A stretch of DNA of 64,000 nt, taken from positions 19,266,910 through 19,330,909 of the forward strand of contig OY992839.1 of the NCBI GenBank assembly GCA_963921425.1. The letters run 5' to 3'. Below the pieces are notes generated by a model that searched no databases, was not told the DNA's origin, and saw only the letters and a program-made list of their open reading frames with translations. Of the stretch, positions 9,262 through 20,930 are shown one piece after another; position 1 is the first letter of the stretch, and each line of letters begins with the position of its first letter. Origin of the DNA: Dryas octopetala. Its lineage: Eukaryota; Streptophyta; Magnoliopsida; Rosales; Rosaceae. The translations under genes were made by a program, and so were the position numbers.

Positions 9262-10887
9262 TAGGGGTCGGCAATGGGCCGGGCCGGGCTAGTCCGGCCC
9301 AAATTTTTTGGGTTCGGGCCGGGCTCGGGCTTGAATTATAGAAGCCCAATAGGGCTTTCGGGCCGGGCCGGGCCGGGCTTGGGCTTTAATACATAAGCCC
9401 AAGGCCCGCCCATCGGGCTTTGGCTTGCGGGCTTTGAGGGCCGAGCCGGGCTAGGCCCGAACGGGCGGCCCAAAATGGGCCCAAAGCCTATTTAGACACA
9501 TATATATCTTCAAAAAAAAAAAAAAATAGGATTTTGGCTATATTGTGATTTGAACATGAGACCTCATATAACAAGCTTCAACTCTCAACCAACTGAGCTG
9601 ACTAGTTTATTTGTCAAGTTTGTGAATCATAACATATTTAATAGCTCTTTCGTTTATTTACTTCAATAAATTATTAATATGCTTATTAAGTTATTATATA
9701 ATACTATTATGTTAGTAATAGTGTAATACCATAAATAATAAACTTTTAAAATTATATACAACATTACAACTATAATAAAACATAAATGTACATATGTATT
9801 ATTATATATTTTATTACATATTTTTATAAACAAACGATGCAATTGTGTTGTCAACGATCCAAACCGTTCAAATTTTAGTTCCTCACTCAAAGATAATTTG
9901 TGCAAAAAATTAGCTCAATCGGAGATGTAAAAGTGACATAATGGTGGTCAAATTAATGAACGATCGTGGTTTTTCTAATGATCATCGAATGGGTAGATGA
10001 ATTTCGATTTAGCCGATTTTTTGTACGGATGATCTTTGACTATGAACATAGAAAATGAACAGGTCAGATTGTTGAAATCACGTTGTGGTCTTCATAATTA
10101 TGGAAACAATAAGGTTTCAACGAGAAAGTTATTAGAATTATACTCTTCAAGTGTATTTATATGTAGAAGCTCACATATCGATCTTGTTTTCAACGATCTG
10201 AACCGTTCAAGTTTTAGTTCTCCACTCAAAGAGAATTCTTGCAAAAAATTAGCTTAATCGAAGATGTAAAAGTGATTTTTTTAAATGTAACGGTGGTCGA
10301 ATTAATGAACGATCGTGGTTTTTCTAATGATAATCGAATGGGTAGATAAATTCCGATTTAGCCAATTTTTTGTAAGGATGATCTTTGACTATGAAAATAG
10401 AAAATGAACGGTTCAGATCGTTGAATTAATGAAATGACGATTGTGGTTTAATAACTTTAATTATACTTGTATTATAAAAGTTGTATATACACATATACAT
10501 TTATATTTTATTATACTTGTAATGTTGTATATAATTTTAAAAGTTTATTACTTTATTATTTATGGTATTACATAGTTTACACTATTACTATTTACTAACA
10601 TTATAGTATTATATAATAACTTAATAAGCATATTAATAATTTATTATAGTAAACAAACAAAAAACCTATTAAATATGTTATGATTTCTAAATTGGGCTTT
10701 GGGCCGGGCTTTGGGCGGGCCTAAACGGGCCGGGCTTCGGGTGGCCCATGGGCTTCAAGGGGATGGCCCAAGCCCAACCCAAGAGACTTTCGGGCCGGGC
10801 CGGGACGGTCCAATTTTCGGGCCAAATCAGACTTCGGGCCTAATGGGCCGGGCGGGCTTCGGGCCTTGGGCTTTTTGGTGAGGCCTA
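9262..10887. mobile_element. Non-autonomous foldback hAT element, 1626 bp
   Basis: Ends are TAGGGGTCGGCAA and, on the other strand, TAGGCCTCACCAA. It is flanked by a perfect 8-bp target duplication ACTTTAAG (9254-9261 and 10888-10895), diagnostic for hAT. Both ends are dense in GGGCCGGGC motifs (9270-9490, 10690-10870). Inside, 9600-9800 and 10440-10690 are inverted copies of each other, and two direct copies of a ~240-bp block (9850-10080 and 10190-10430, sharing CGATCGTGGTTTTTCTAATG) fill the centre. No transposase. Short ORFs in the GC-rich ends are artefacts. Confidence 0.9.
9541..9605 (-). repeat. tRNA-like relic inside the hAT element
   Basis: On the minus strand GTCAGCTCAGTTGGTTGAGA matches a tRNA D-arm/A box, and GAGGTCTCATGTTCAAATC matches the T-arm/B box. 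The anticodon region and acceptor stem do not form a proper tRNA by eye, so it is a tRNA-derived relic rather than a functional gene. Confidence 0.5.
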
Positions 10888-10895
10888 ACTTTAAG

Positions 10896-11344
10896 GATTA
10901 GTTAGGATTAAAGTAGAATAAAACAAAAGAAAACAAAACTGTACTCCAGGGATTGAGAATTTTCATCGGTAAGTGCAGACACTAGGTGGAGAAACCAAAA
11001 TGAATTTGTTGTTCATGCGGTCCCTAATGGTGGCAGTCCCACATGGTTATACTTCGTACTAGTAAACGATCCACTGCATGCAAAATTTTCATGGTCCAAG
11101 TGTCCAAGAGTCAAAGATAGAGATGTTAACGATCCAGGACTAATAGTAGTATAATTAAAATTCAATTTTTTCAAAGAAATTGTGGTTGTGTGGTCGTTTG
11201 GTCTAAATTGCAAAAACAATTGCTGCTGATGTCAGAAAAGATTGGAGTATTAAATTCAAAACCTTTGATAATGGGTGAAGATGCCCAAAAACCCATAAAT
11301 TACTTGCAAGACTACATTCACATTATGAGATCTTACCATATATC
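10896..11344. other. Intergenic sequence between hAT element and duplication copy 2
   Basis: AT-rich, no convincing ORF or repeat boundary. Nothing further recognised. Confidence 0.4.
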
Positions 11345-11444
11345 AACATGTATAACATATAATTAGTACCTTATGCATTTTGAAATAATTTCGCCTAATC
11401 AATAATGCTATGATAAGAGCACATTATATGATCGAGTAAGTGGA

Positions 11445-13164
11445 ACCCAAAAATTCTTTAAAGAAAAATTTAGTCAACAATAAATGAATTGAAGCTTGAA
11501 AGTTGAAGCGGAGCGAAATTGCCGGATTGATTCTTCACTTTAGCTTGCCAAAATCTTCTCTTCCTCAAGGGGGGTTGTACCTACAAAAAACTTTCCAATG
11601 CCTAAGTTAGTAAAAAAGAATTATTCTGTATTTCTCTAATAAAATTTTCACGTACATTCATCAATCATCTCTTTGGGGTTTTATAGAAAAAAAATTATAA
11701 TTGTTCCCATGATTTCTCCACATTTCTAGCCTTCAATGATCATGGGTTTGGTTGGAGAAAATCATGGGATTCCTTCAACTGTTATTTTCGGCTCTTGACT
11801 TGGTTGAACACGTGAAGATCTTCTTGTTTCCCTTATTCATTATCTCCTTAATTTTCAGGAGTTAATGTTTAATAAATTAATGACAATCAATTGTCACCAA
11901 AATTGGATAAACACCCTCTCTTTTGGCTGGGGCTAGGCTTGTTGATCACGTGGGAAAAAATTCTTCCCTTGTTTCATTCCTTCTTATTAGGGTTGTCCAT
12001 CGGTTGGTTCGGATCAGTATTGGAGCTTACCAAATCAAAATAAAAAAATTCGGTATTTTTTGATTTCGGTATTTTTCAGTTCAGTAAGTTTTGGTAAACT
12101 TTAGTTTTCGGTTCGATTTTGGTAATTTTGGTATCGGATACTTTCAGTTCATTTTCAATTTACTTCGGTATATCTTCGGTTCATTTTCGATTTACTTCAG
12201 TATATCTTCAGTTCATTTTCAGTTTAATTATAATAATAATAATTATTATATACCAATATAAATTTAAATTTAATCAAATATGATGCATAAAATATAATAT
12301 TTGATAAATATATATTTGCACGAGTAGTATTGGTAATTAATTAGTATAGTACTAGTATTAATTGCAATAATATTAATATTAGTAATAATATATACTAGTA
12401 TAATTAGTTTAATAATTTGTATTAGTACATATCATATTAATTTAGTATGCATATATACCGATAAATATGAGTATATATATATATATATATATATGCATTA
12501 CTTACTTAAGGATAAGATTCTTATTTTCCTAAAAATAATAACATTTATTTTATTAGAAAATGACTCTATATCTTAACTCACACTTTTGATAATATTAATA
12601 TGATAATATTATACAATTATATTTTCTTATAGTTGTTTAAGATATTAGTAGTTTAATATTTATTGTACCACTAATATAATAGTATTATATAAGCATATAT
12701 AACTAAATTTCGGTAATTATTTCAGTTTTTTCGATAATAACAGATTCGGTTTCTTTCAGTAATAATTTTCGGTAATCGGTCGATTTACCAACTTTTTTTG
12801 GTATTTATCAAAACCAAACCAACTTTTTTCAAATTTTTTTGATTTCGGATTTCGGATTTTTGAATTGTGAAAATCGGTATACCAAACCAAAAAAATTCGG
12901 TTGGTAGTCGGTCGGTTCGGTAAAAACCAAACCAAAGGGCAGCCTTACTTCTTATCCCTTTAATCCTCTTTGATAATGCTTTAGAGATTAAATAAAAATT
13001 AAATAGTAATAAAGATGGAGTAGGAGTCTTTATCACAATTTATCACCATCGCTTATTTATTAAATCACATAAATAAAATTGACACATCACCTTTGACTTG
13101 GTCTTTAATTTATTGTAACAAATAAGAAATCGCCACATGTCGTGGTGATTTTTTGCTCCAACAG
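11445..13164. mobile_element. 1.7-kb insertion in duplication copy 2, class uncertain
   Basis: Copy 1 runs directly from GAGTAAGT into ACCTAAATTTCCC (about 4384-4402). Copy 2 is split there by about 1.72 kb. The insert begins near GGAACCCAAAAATTC and ends near GATTTTTTGCTCCAACA, weakly inverted ends. About 960 bp of it is a nested hAT element. The rest has no coding sequence that I can see. Confidence 0.6.
11988..12947. mobile_element. Non-autonomous hAT element, 960 bp, rich in TTCGGT motifs
   Basis: Ends TAGGGTTGTCC and, inverted, TAAGGCTGCCC, flanked by a perfect 8-bp duplication CTTCTTAT (11980-11987 and 12948-12955). Subterminal regions are packed with TTCGGTAT/ACCGAA-type motifs on both sides, and the centre is AT-rich with an (AT)n tract near 12475-12495. 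No transposase. Confidence 0.9.
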
Positions 13165-13375
13165 TACCCAAATTTTCCCTTCTATTTATTATTAGTATTG
13201 TTACTGTTATTATTAATTTACAACAAAATGACTTGAATATAAGTTCTAACCCTTCCCTGCCGTACTCAATGCTACTTAAATTATAGTTCATTGGTAATGA
13301 GTATGTAAGTTGAGTGCTCAGGTTTAGCAATTATGCTTAGATGGACATGCATGGACCGGTTGGGAAGGTTAGAGG

Positions 13376-13894
13376 TAGAGGTGTCAAACGGGTCGGGCCG
13401 GCCCGAGCACGACACGGCACGGCACGATTAAAATAGGCACGGCACGGCACGGCACGATTAAATGGGCCGGGCTGGGCCGAAGTTTTTAGCCCATCGGGCA
13501 CGGCACGGCACGAGCACGACACGGGCCAAGCACGGCACGAGCACGGGCACGAAATGGGCCCGAATTAGGCACGACTATTTTAACATTGTTTTTTCTATTT
13601 TTAAAGAACTTTTCACAAAAATATTCAATTTTCATGAAAAATAATGTTAATATTTAATTATAAATAAGAAAAAATATCATAAGATTAGTTTTATCACCAT
13701 AAAAAATAAAAATAAAAATAGGTCTGTGGGCCGGCCCGTTTAAGGCACGGCACGAGCACGAATGGCCCGCGGGCCATGGGCCGTGCTGGGCTTAGATCTT
13801 AACTATATGGGCCGGCCCGAGCACGGCACGAAAGCACGATGGACTCAACTTAAACGGGTCGGGCCGGGCCGGGCCGGCCCGTTTGACACCTCTA
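13376..13894. mobile_element. Non-autonomous hAT element, 519 bp, rich in GGCACGGCAC motifs
   Basis: Starts TAGAGGTGTCAAACGGGTCG and ends CGTTTGACACCTCTA, with a perfect 8-bp target duplication GTTAGAGG (13368-13375 and 13895-13902). The empty site survives once at 4588-4595 in duplication copy 1 (GGAAGGTTAGAGGTTCTACC). Ends carry repeated GGCACGGCACGA; the centre is AT-rich. No coding capacity. Confidence 0.95.
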
Positions 13895-14587
13895 GTTAGA
13901 GGTTCTACAGTTCTACCTATATTTGTCTAGTTACAAATTTATTTTACTCATGCGTGGGACACAAGAAAACCTCGAGGTTTGTTCACAAATACACACTCTT
14001 AAGTCTGTTATATCGATCTAAAGCAACTTCTTTTTTCCTTTTTTCTTTTTAGTGAACTAGTTCTCCACGGAAACATAAAAAAGTGAGATAAAGGATCATC
14101 CAACCAATGGTCAAGTCATAAAAATAAATCATCCACATTTTATTTGAATTTTTTGTTTTTATAACAAATGACAACTACTCTTCAATTTTATACAACTGAA
14201 GTTAAAGAAAAAAAGGATGTTGGAAATCTAACTTCCGATGTAGAAATAAATACTCTCAATATATTATTATTACTAATCAACTAGAGTAACAAGCACCCTA
14301 TTATGCAAATTTTTATTATTCATGTTCAAATAAAGACGAGCCAATTATCAATTACTGTTAGACTTGGAGAATGTAGGAAGATATATGGTCATGGTAATTG
14401 ACCTTTTAATTCATTAATTCATATATAGATTCATTACAGTGTTCAATACATCAGATCATGTAGACCTTGTCGTTCCATCATTATAAAATAAATCCATACA
14501 AGATGGACCTTTATTCATTCGGCCATTTTATTAAATTTAAAGTGCATAAATGCTTGCTTGTCACGACTCATGAGCTGTTTATACATT

Positions 14588-16326
14588 CTACCCTGTGCTC
14601 CTGAGGATGGGGCAACTTGTTGCCACTTCCTTATCTCCAGCATAGTTTTCAATTTTAGCACCCTTCACGAGCCCTCCAAGAAGATCTGCGGGGTCGTAAA
14701 AGAATTCCACACTTACAACTCTCATCTGCTCATCCACCTGTTTAAATAATTTAATCAAATTAATTAATTAGAGAGAGAAGTAGCTAGACAAAAAAAAAAA
14801 CATTTATAGAATAACAAAGAATGTATATTTTAACATTCGGTTTTTGTAATTTGAACAATTTTCCACTTAAGTTTCCGTAATTTTAATTTTTCTTTAATTA
14901 AGAACATGTAGTTAATAACAGTTGTAATTAAGGTTACATCATAATTTTTATTAATTTAATTGAATGTACACATGTTGTTTGCATATAATCACATATATGT
15001 GCGAAGACATAAAATCTTTACTATTATAAAGTAAGAAAAAGGATTTGGTGTTACAGGTTTTACAAAAAATGAGATTGTCAAATATACCATTCATTTAACA
15101 AAACAGTCACATAAAAACAAATTAATAAATGAGGGTATATATAGCTGTAAAATACAACTATTAAAATTAAATTAAAAAAAAAAGACACTCCATCACCTTA
15201 AAATGTTGAGAGAATTATAAAAAGTTATAAAACAATAAAAACAAAATGCAATAAAAAAAAAAACAGTAAAAATTGCAATTGACACTCACGTAGTGCGTGC
15301 TAAAAGACTAGTTATTAATAATAGTATGTCTTACATGCGCACATTTGTTCGACAAAATTTCTAATTTGGTCTTCTCAATTGCAAACGTGATAAACTACCT
15401 AACTTAATTGAAACAAATTAAAATTATAAAAATTCAAGTGAAAAGCAGCCCAAATTAATTACAGTGATCAAAATTGTAACTTATATAGCCAAGAATATAT
15501 AAGAGGAAGAATGACACATACCTTAAAAATAGCAATGCCATAAAATTCCAGCAATTCTCCAGTTGGGGCATGGCCTTTGAAAGGACCCTCCATGTAAGCC
15601 CAGTGCCTGAACTTGTAGACTATGACTGGAGGCCCAGAATAGACTTGGATGATCTCCACAGCAAACCCACGTGGGAAAGTAGTGGTGAAGGCTCGATGAG
15701 ATGATTCACTAGTTTCCTCTGCTGGTTTGTAGATCTGGAATTCCTCTGGCAGAGAGGTTTGAAGCAGTGGGTTGTAGCCTCCACCCAGTTTCTGAATACC
15801 TTCCAAACTTAAAGGTTTCTTACCTGTAAATTAAATTATATATGTATAAATTTAGAGCACAATCTAAAGTATAAATATGGAATTTGGACCAATTGATAAT
15901 CATACATATCATGTATACCATTTAGGCTGAGAGTGAACTTTTTTGGATCAATTGATTTAAAGTCCTCCCCGCATGCCTTGTGGAAAATCTCCATTTCATA
16001 TGTCTTCAAAAGGTTCTGTACCATTTCTTCAAGTGAGCCAGGTGGCCATACCTTCATCAATTATTAACAAATTTTATATTACATTGATCAGAATTGCAGA
16101 AGATAATGAACATAGAAATAAAGGAAAATGACTCATGCGGTCCCTATAGTTTGCGTGCTTTTTCAATCATGTGATATCTATTTCTTCAATCACGTACTTA
16201 AAGTTACGTTTCATTATCATTAACTGTAAACGAAACTTAACGTCCTACAATAACATGATTGAAATAATTGAACTATTAATACATACCAACAGTCAAACTA
16301 TATATAAGGATTAAAATTAGTAGTTT

Positions 16327-16402
<76 letters not shown>

Positions 16403-16553
16403 TGGTTCTGCCTTCTTCAAAGAGCTTGTTGACAACTTCATAGTTAGGAGGGGCACCAAACCTCCATTTGGTGTTCTTCTCTCCCTCCCCATGCAAGTAA
16501 GAACGATATTTATCTTTCTCGCTACCTGAAACTGCCATGTGCTCAATAGACAT
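14588..16553 (-). CDS. Pathogen-related protein (SnoaL/NTF2-like fold), intact four-exon gene B
   Basis: Member of the plant pathogen-related protein family described from infected barley; its biochemical role is not known, and the fold is predicted to be NTF2/SnoaL-like. Exons: 16553-16401 (51 codons), 16051-15919, 15823-15522 and 14737-14588, joined by GT..AG introns of 349, 95 and 784 bp. The frame is open through all junctions for 245 residues, close to the family's ~235-245. Landmarks: KDKYRSYLHGEGEKNTKWRF (about 13-32), VNKLFEEGRTK at the exon 1/2 border, VWPPGSLEEMVQNLLKTYEM, GGGYNPLLQTSLPEE, TTTFPRGFAVEIIQVYSGPP, YKFRHWAYMEGPFKGHAP, and VEFFYDPADLLGGLVKGA near the C terminus. Start could be M1 or M6 (MAVSG). 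No signal peptide or membrane segment, so probably cytosolic. The first intron opens directly with a (CT)n run, giving an unusual donor GTCTCT. Confidence 0.93.
16333..16400. repeat. (AT)n(AG)n compound microsatellite at the gene B intron 1 donor
   Basis: About 12 AT units then about 20 AG units. On the gene's strand the CT run starts within the 5' splice site (AAG|GTCTCTCT), so length changes touch the donor context directly. The long Ser-Leu and Ile-Tyr ORFs in this place are read-through of the repeat. Confidence 0.9.
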
Positions 16554-16916
16554 CTAGGAGGATTCGATGGGTTTCGTTGGAACTTTTTGTTTTTTGGCAA
16601 ATGGGTTTCGTTGAAACTTTAAACAATGTGATATCTTATATAAATGCATGGAGTATATCCCTTGCGGCCTTGCATGTGTGACACATATACGCGTGATGCC
16701 GTGCCAGCCAAGTTTTGTTACCTGGTGTAAAGTCCTAGGGAGACTTTTCTGGGTCTTTTTTTTTTTTTTTTTTGAGAAAGGAGGCTTTTTTGGGTTTTCT
16801 AGGTTAAGACTTAAGAGTATAATTTATGATTTAATTGTATAATTGTATAATATTTATAAAAAATACCGATGATATCCTTATAATTACTATACTGCTATAA
16901 ACAAATTTTGCTCATT
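16554..16916. other. Upstream region of gene B
   Basis: About 360 bp between the gene B start and the CACTA insertion. It contains a TATATAAAT-like stretch near 16635 on the minus strand side and a T17 run at 16757-16773. The promoter must lie here, or be supplied partly by the CACTA element beyond. Confidence 0.45.
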
Positions 16917-19900
16917 CACTACTACAATACCTATCAAAGCCAACCAATTTCAAGGGTATCCTCACTCCATTAAACAACTAATGTTTAGTTGTTTAAGCTA
17001 TTAGCCACCAACTAGCCTCTAATAAGCTGTTAGTTGTACAGATTGAGGTGGCTAATACTCAATACATGCCAATCTCAAGGTTTTGGTGGCTGCAAAGATC
17101 AAATCTGACATTGATGTAGACAAGGGCTTAAGCAACTAACATGAACTTTTGTTGGTGGTTTAGTGAAACTAAATATATAATAAAAAACTGATTAGCCATG
17201 CCTTATTAAACCAAAGATGATTGGTTTGACAGTGATTCTCACCATTGCTGCAGTAGTTGGTTAAACATGGCAATCTGAAAATTATTGGTTGATTAAATGG
17301 TTACACTAATGACAAACAGTGAATTCATTACTTGAATAAGCTGCATTGAAACTATTGTATTTGCTGAATTGATTTTGTGGCTAATAAAATCATCATAGAA
17401 CATACATTCCAAAAAGAACAAATGGGAAGCTAATCAAATGAAACTTGTTTTCCAAACATAAGGATAAACATATATTCATATTGATGAGTGCCAGAGGAAT
17501 TACAAACATTGCTGCTGCAAATACTATCTCTAAAGCATTTCTCTAATATGAACAACTACTTAAAAAGTCTGCATACACCAACCATTAATTACAACCTGAA
17601 AATGCAAGTTTCATCCCTGATGAAAGCAACACAGCAGACTTGACCAACCATACGCTAGGATGCCTAAAAGAAGTACACTTGGTATTATATATTTGGCCAA
17701 CAAGCTAATATATATTAGCAAGTGTTACTATCCAAAATAAGTTTCAGAAACAAAAGTGCTGCAGCAGATATATTGAAGTCTAGCTATCACACACCTCTCT
17801 GGCAGTATCACCAACCATTTCACTTCCGAGAGGCAAAGTTCCCCCCACTAGCAGCTGACAGCCTTCCGTGCTGACTTGTGCCTTCATTTGGAGAGGAGGA
17901 AGCATTCAGAAAACCACCACGCGCGATAGGACATATTTGCAGCAGAGGGGTTATGAGCATCACAAACTGGAAGTGGTCATTGAAGCTGTGGTTGTGAACA
18001 CTCTGCTAAGAAATAGATTATATAAAGCACCTATGTAGTAAACAATCAAATCAAGTTAAGAGCAGGAACTACACCTATTGAAAATATAAGCAATAGGTTG
18101 ATAAACAAACCATGTTACAATTACCTCACATGCCACACAACAGTAAACCATAAACATCTAATTCCCATAGTATGCTTTAGAAAGCCAATTAGTGTTGTCT
18201 TTCACAACTTTGTAACTAGCCTTGCCTAACAGCAAAGTACTGCAAATAAATGCATTGAAGTGTAAGCATAATATATTTAGTGGATCAAATAACCAAATTT
18301 GTCAAATAGATTAACTAAAAAAAATGTAAGAAAATTACATGTACATCTAAAGCCAGTGGCTGCCAATATCTAAGGCAAGCAATTAATTAGAGAATAACTA
18401 AGCCAGGTCTGCATTAGTATGCAAGAAAACTTACCTGACTGAGCATTCGGGGAGCAAAGCTCTGTTTCCATCAGTGCTATCCCCTACAAATATAAGACCC
18501 TGGTGGAAACCATATGCATACACACCACATAAGTATTTGTTTACATTCATGATTGGGGCATATATCAACATCTCATTGTGTTCACACACATTTATGAACA
18601 TGCTTTTGATCGAAATTTTGTTTGCTATAAGATCAAGATTTAGAGGGGTAGAATAATCCAATTTCGTAAAAAGATATTAATTAAGAACAAAACGCCTACC
18701 CAAACCATAACCCATCATTGACAAAGTCACAAAACCCCAATTCCCAAATATAAAAAAAATCCTAACTCCCAAAATTTCAGAGACAGTAAGCTAAGCCACC
18801 AATCAGAAATATAGATAAATGAATAAGCTAAAATCAGTAATTGAAGACCCTAAATCAAACCCCTAACCCGTGAGTCATTGAATCCCCAAATCAAAACCCT
18901 AACCCTAAATCCCTAATTCGAAATTTCAGAGATGAGACATACCTTTTGATTTTGGGAGAGATGAGAGTGAGAGATGATATCGAGAGTGAGATCGAGCCTC
19001 GTGGGTGTGGGTGTGGGTGTGGGTGGTCTCGAGACTGGGATAGAGGCAAGATCGAGAGTTCGAGAGTTCGAGAGTGAGATCGAGAGAGATCGCGACTGGG
19101 TACTAGTTGGGTGTTTCTGGAAATGGGAGATCGCGACTCGCGAGTGACTAAGTGAGAGCTGAGAGTGAGAGTACGTACGTCTTTGACGTGACTCATATAT
19201 GCTGTGATGATGAGAGAGAGGAGGGAGAGAGGAAGATTTTGGGAGTGGTCCTGTCGCCATCGGCTGCCGGACGAGAGAGTTCTCGCCGGAGAAGATGATC
19301 GGTGCTGGGAGAGGGAATAGAGAGACCACAGACAGAGCTAGATCGAGAAGAGAGAAATGTGAGAGTTAGGAGAGAGAAAAAATTTAAGTAGGAAAAAAAA
19401 AACATATCAGGTGTGTTTGAGTGTTAGGACAAAAAAAATTATAAGTGATTTGTCCATAAATTTCAATGCAACTTACTGGAGGTCCGGTCCTCAAATGAGA
19501 GAACCGGTTCTTAAGCCCAGAAATTCAGAGCGAGTTACTGGAGGTCCGGTTCTCAACTTGTGAGGTCCGGTCCTCAAACCTTAAACACAAACACGAGTTT
19601 ACTGGAGGTCCGGTCCTCAAGAGTGAGGACCGGTCCTCAATCCTAGTTTTCTGAAACACCAATATTTTTGAATTTTTATAAAATGTAATTCAATCTAACT
19701 TACTACAATATTTGTTTTCACATAAAAAAAAATTTCAACCACAAACAATTTTCATCCAAAAACAAATTTCACAGGTCAATAATTAAATAAAAGCATAATG
19801 ACAATAGAGTTTGGGGAAAAACTGGGCAAGTCAGAGAAAACAGTGTTCCTTGGTTATATTGCACCGAACACAGTTACCCTCCCAGATAGTATGAAGAATT

Positions 19901-20520
19901 GCTGAAAACAACCAATTTACAATCCATAAATTCCATCAGTTGTGAAAAGATAAAGTTTCTGGTATGATAGAGCTACACACAGTAAGCAACTAGTTTAGGA
20001 ACCAATAATCATCTGTTGATGCCATTAACAAACCTTACCCATGAAATAGTTGCCAATCAAACCCACACTGCCAGATGCCTGCAATTAGTTAATTCCTTCA
20101 TCAGTTACAAGGTGGGCGGCAGCTCATATTGGTGGTAGCATAAGTTGCTATGGATTTATCTTCTCACTAACCATGTATTGGAATGAAATTTGGTTGTTTA
20201 ACAGGGAAAAAAAAAAGGGATCGGTCTGAAAACAATGGTGAGGAAGGAGAGAGTTGTCAGAAAACATAAGGCTACCAATTCACCAACGGATAGATATTAG
20301 TTGGCACAACATATCAATAGCCAAAATAATGACATATTTACAACTTTAACCCTCACAGAAACCATTTTTCATTTTAGTTATAACTGTTGTAACTATGTTT
20401 TAGTGGAATTAGGTGGCTCATGTCAGCCACAGTAAATAGTGCACTGTTTGGAGAATAACACAAACTAACTTAAACATTAGTTTATGATATTAGTTGGCTT
20501 TGATAGGTATTGTAGTAGTG
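16917..20520. mobile_element. Non-autonomous CACTA element, 3604 bp, with captured-looking sequence
   Basis: Both ends read CACTACTACAATACCTATCA into AAAGCCAAC, identical for about 28 bp in inverted orientation, with the 3-bp target duplication ATT (16914-16916 and 20521-20523). Subterminal regions repeat TTAGTTGGTGGC-like motifs on both strands. No transposase is visible. The minus strand holds gene-like pieces: a GA-rich leader (about 19410-18890), an open stretch with a GTAAGT donor at about 18431-18661 (ends FVGDSTDGNRALLPECSVR), and an open stretch at 18000-17800 (ARGGFLNASSSPNEGTSQHG). I cannot name the source gene. It sits between gene B and its old upstream flank. Confidence 0.93.
19468..19640. 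repeat. Three ~64-bp tandem repeats with GGTCCGGTCCTCA motifs
   Basis: Each unit begins with TTACTGGAGGTCCGG and contains GAGGTCCGGTCCTCAA and its near-inverted form TGAGGACCGG, so each unit can fold back. The repeats lie inside the CACTA element, GC-rich in AT-rich surroundings. Confidence 0.8.
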
Positions 20521-20523
20521 ATT

Positions 20524-20930
20524 TGACCCCTCTTTCCCCCCCCTTTTTTTTATTTAATAAAAAAACAATTTTATGCTTAACCATTTTTCATTCCATATTT
20601 GTTTTCTTATTAATTTGTTTATTTATTATTTTTATTTTTTTATAAAAAATAGGTTTTAGGGTCATTGGATCGGTTCGGAATTTGGATAGTCCATCTGGGG
20701 GTGGAATCGAAATGTTTGATATTTGTCGATTCTACATGATTCGACTGGCCTTTGGAAACAAGGAAGTTTCTCAGATTTGTTCCGTTTTTATAAATGTTCT
20801 CGGCAGAGCTTTGGTTATTAATTTGCTTATATTTACTGGGGCATATAGAATTCCATAAATGACTAGATATTTCATGATATACAGTTTTATGAGTTTTGAT
20901 TCTACACGTAGTATAATTTAAATAAATTAA
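20524..20930. other. Flank between CACTA element and duplicated block
   Basis: C- and T-rich tract at 20524-20552, then AT-rich sequence with no gene. The 121-residue minus-strand frame here shows no family features and is not reported. Confidence 0.4.

Larger units (their letters stand above)
11345..16230. repeat. Segmental duplication, copy 2 (pathogen-related gene B)
   Basis: Counterpart of 4318-7345. It is longer because it took its own insertions: 11445-13164 (holding the hAT element 11988-12947) and 13376-13894. It lacks the hAT element at 4700-4985. Exons are the best conserved part; introns align with indels. Confidence 0.9.

Noticed and set aside
9541-9605. Functional tRNA gene on the minus strand
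   Set aside because: A- and B-box-like motifs are present but the cloverleaf, in particular acceptor and anticodon arms, does not form by eye.
10699-10881. 60-codon Gly/Pro-rich frame
   Set aside because: GGGCCGGGC motif array at the end of a hAT element.
16298-16600. Minus-strand frames with Ser-Leu and Ile-Tyr runs
   Set aside because: Exon 1 of the pathogen-related gene read through the intron microsatellite; only 16401-16553 is coding.
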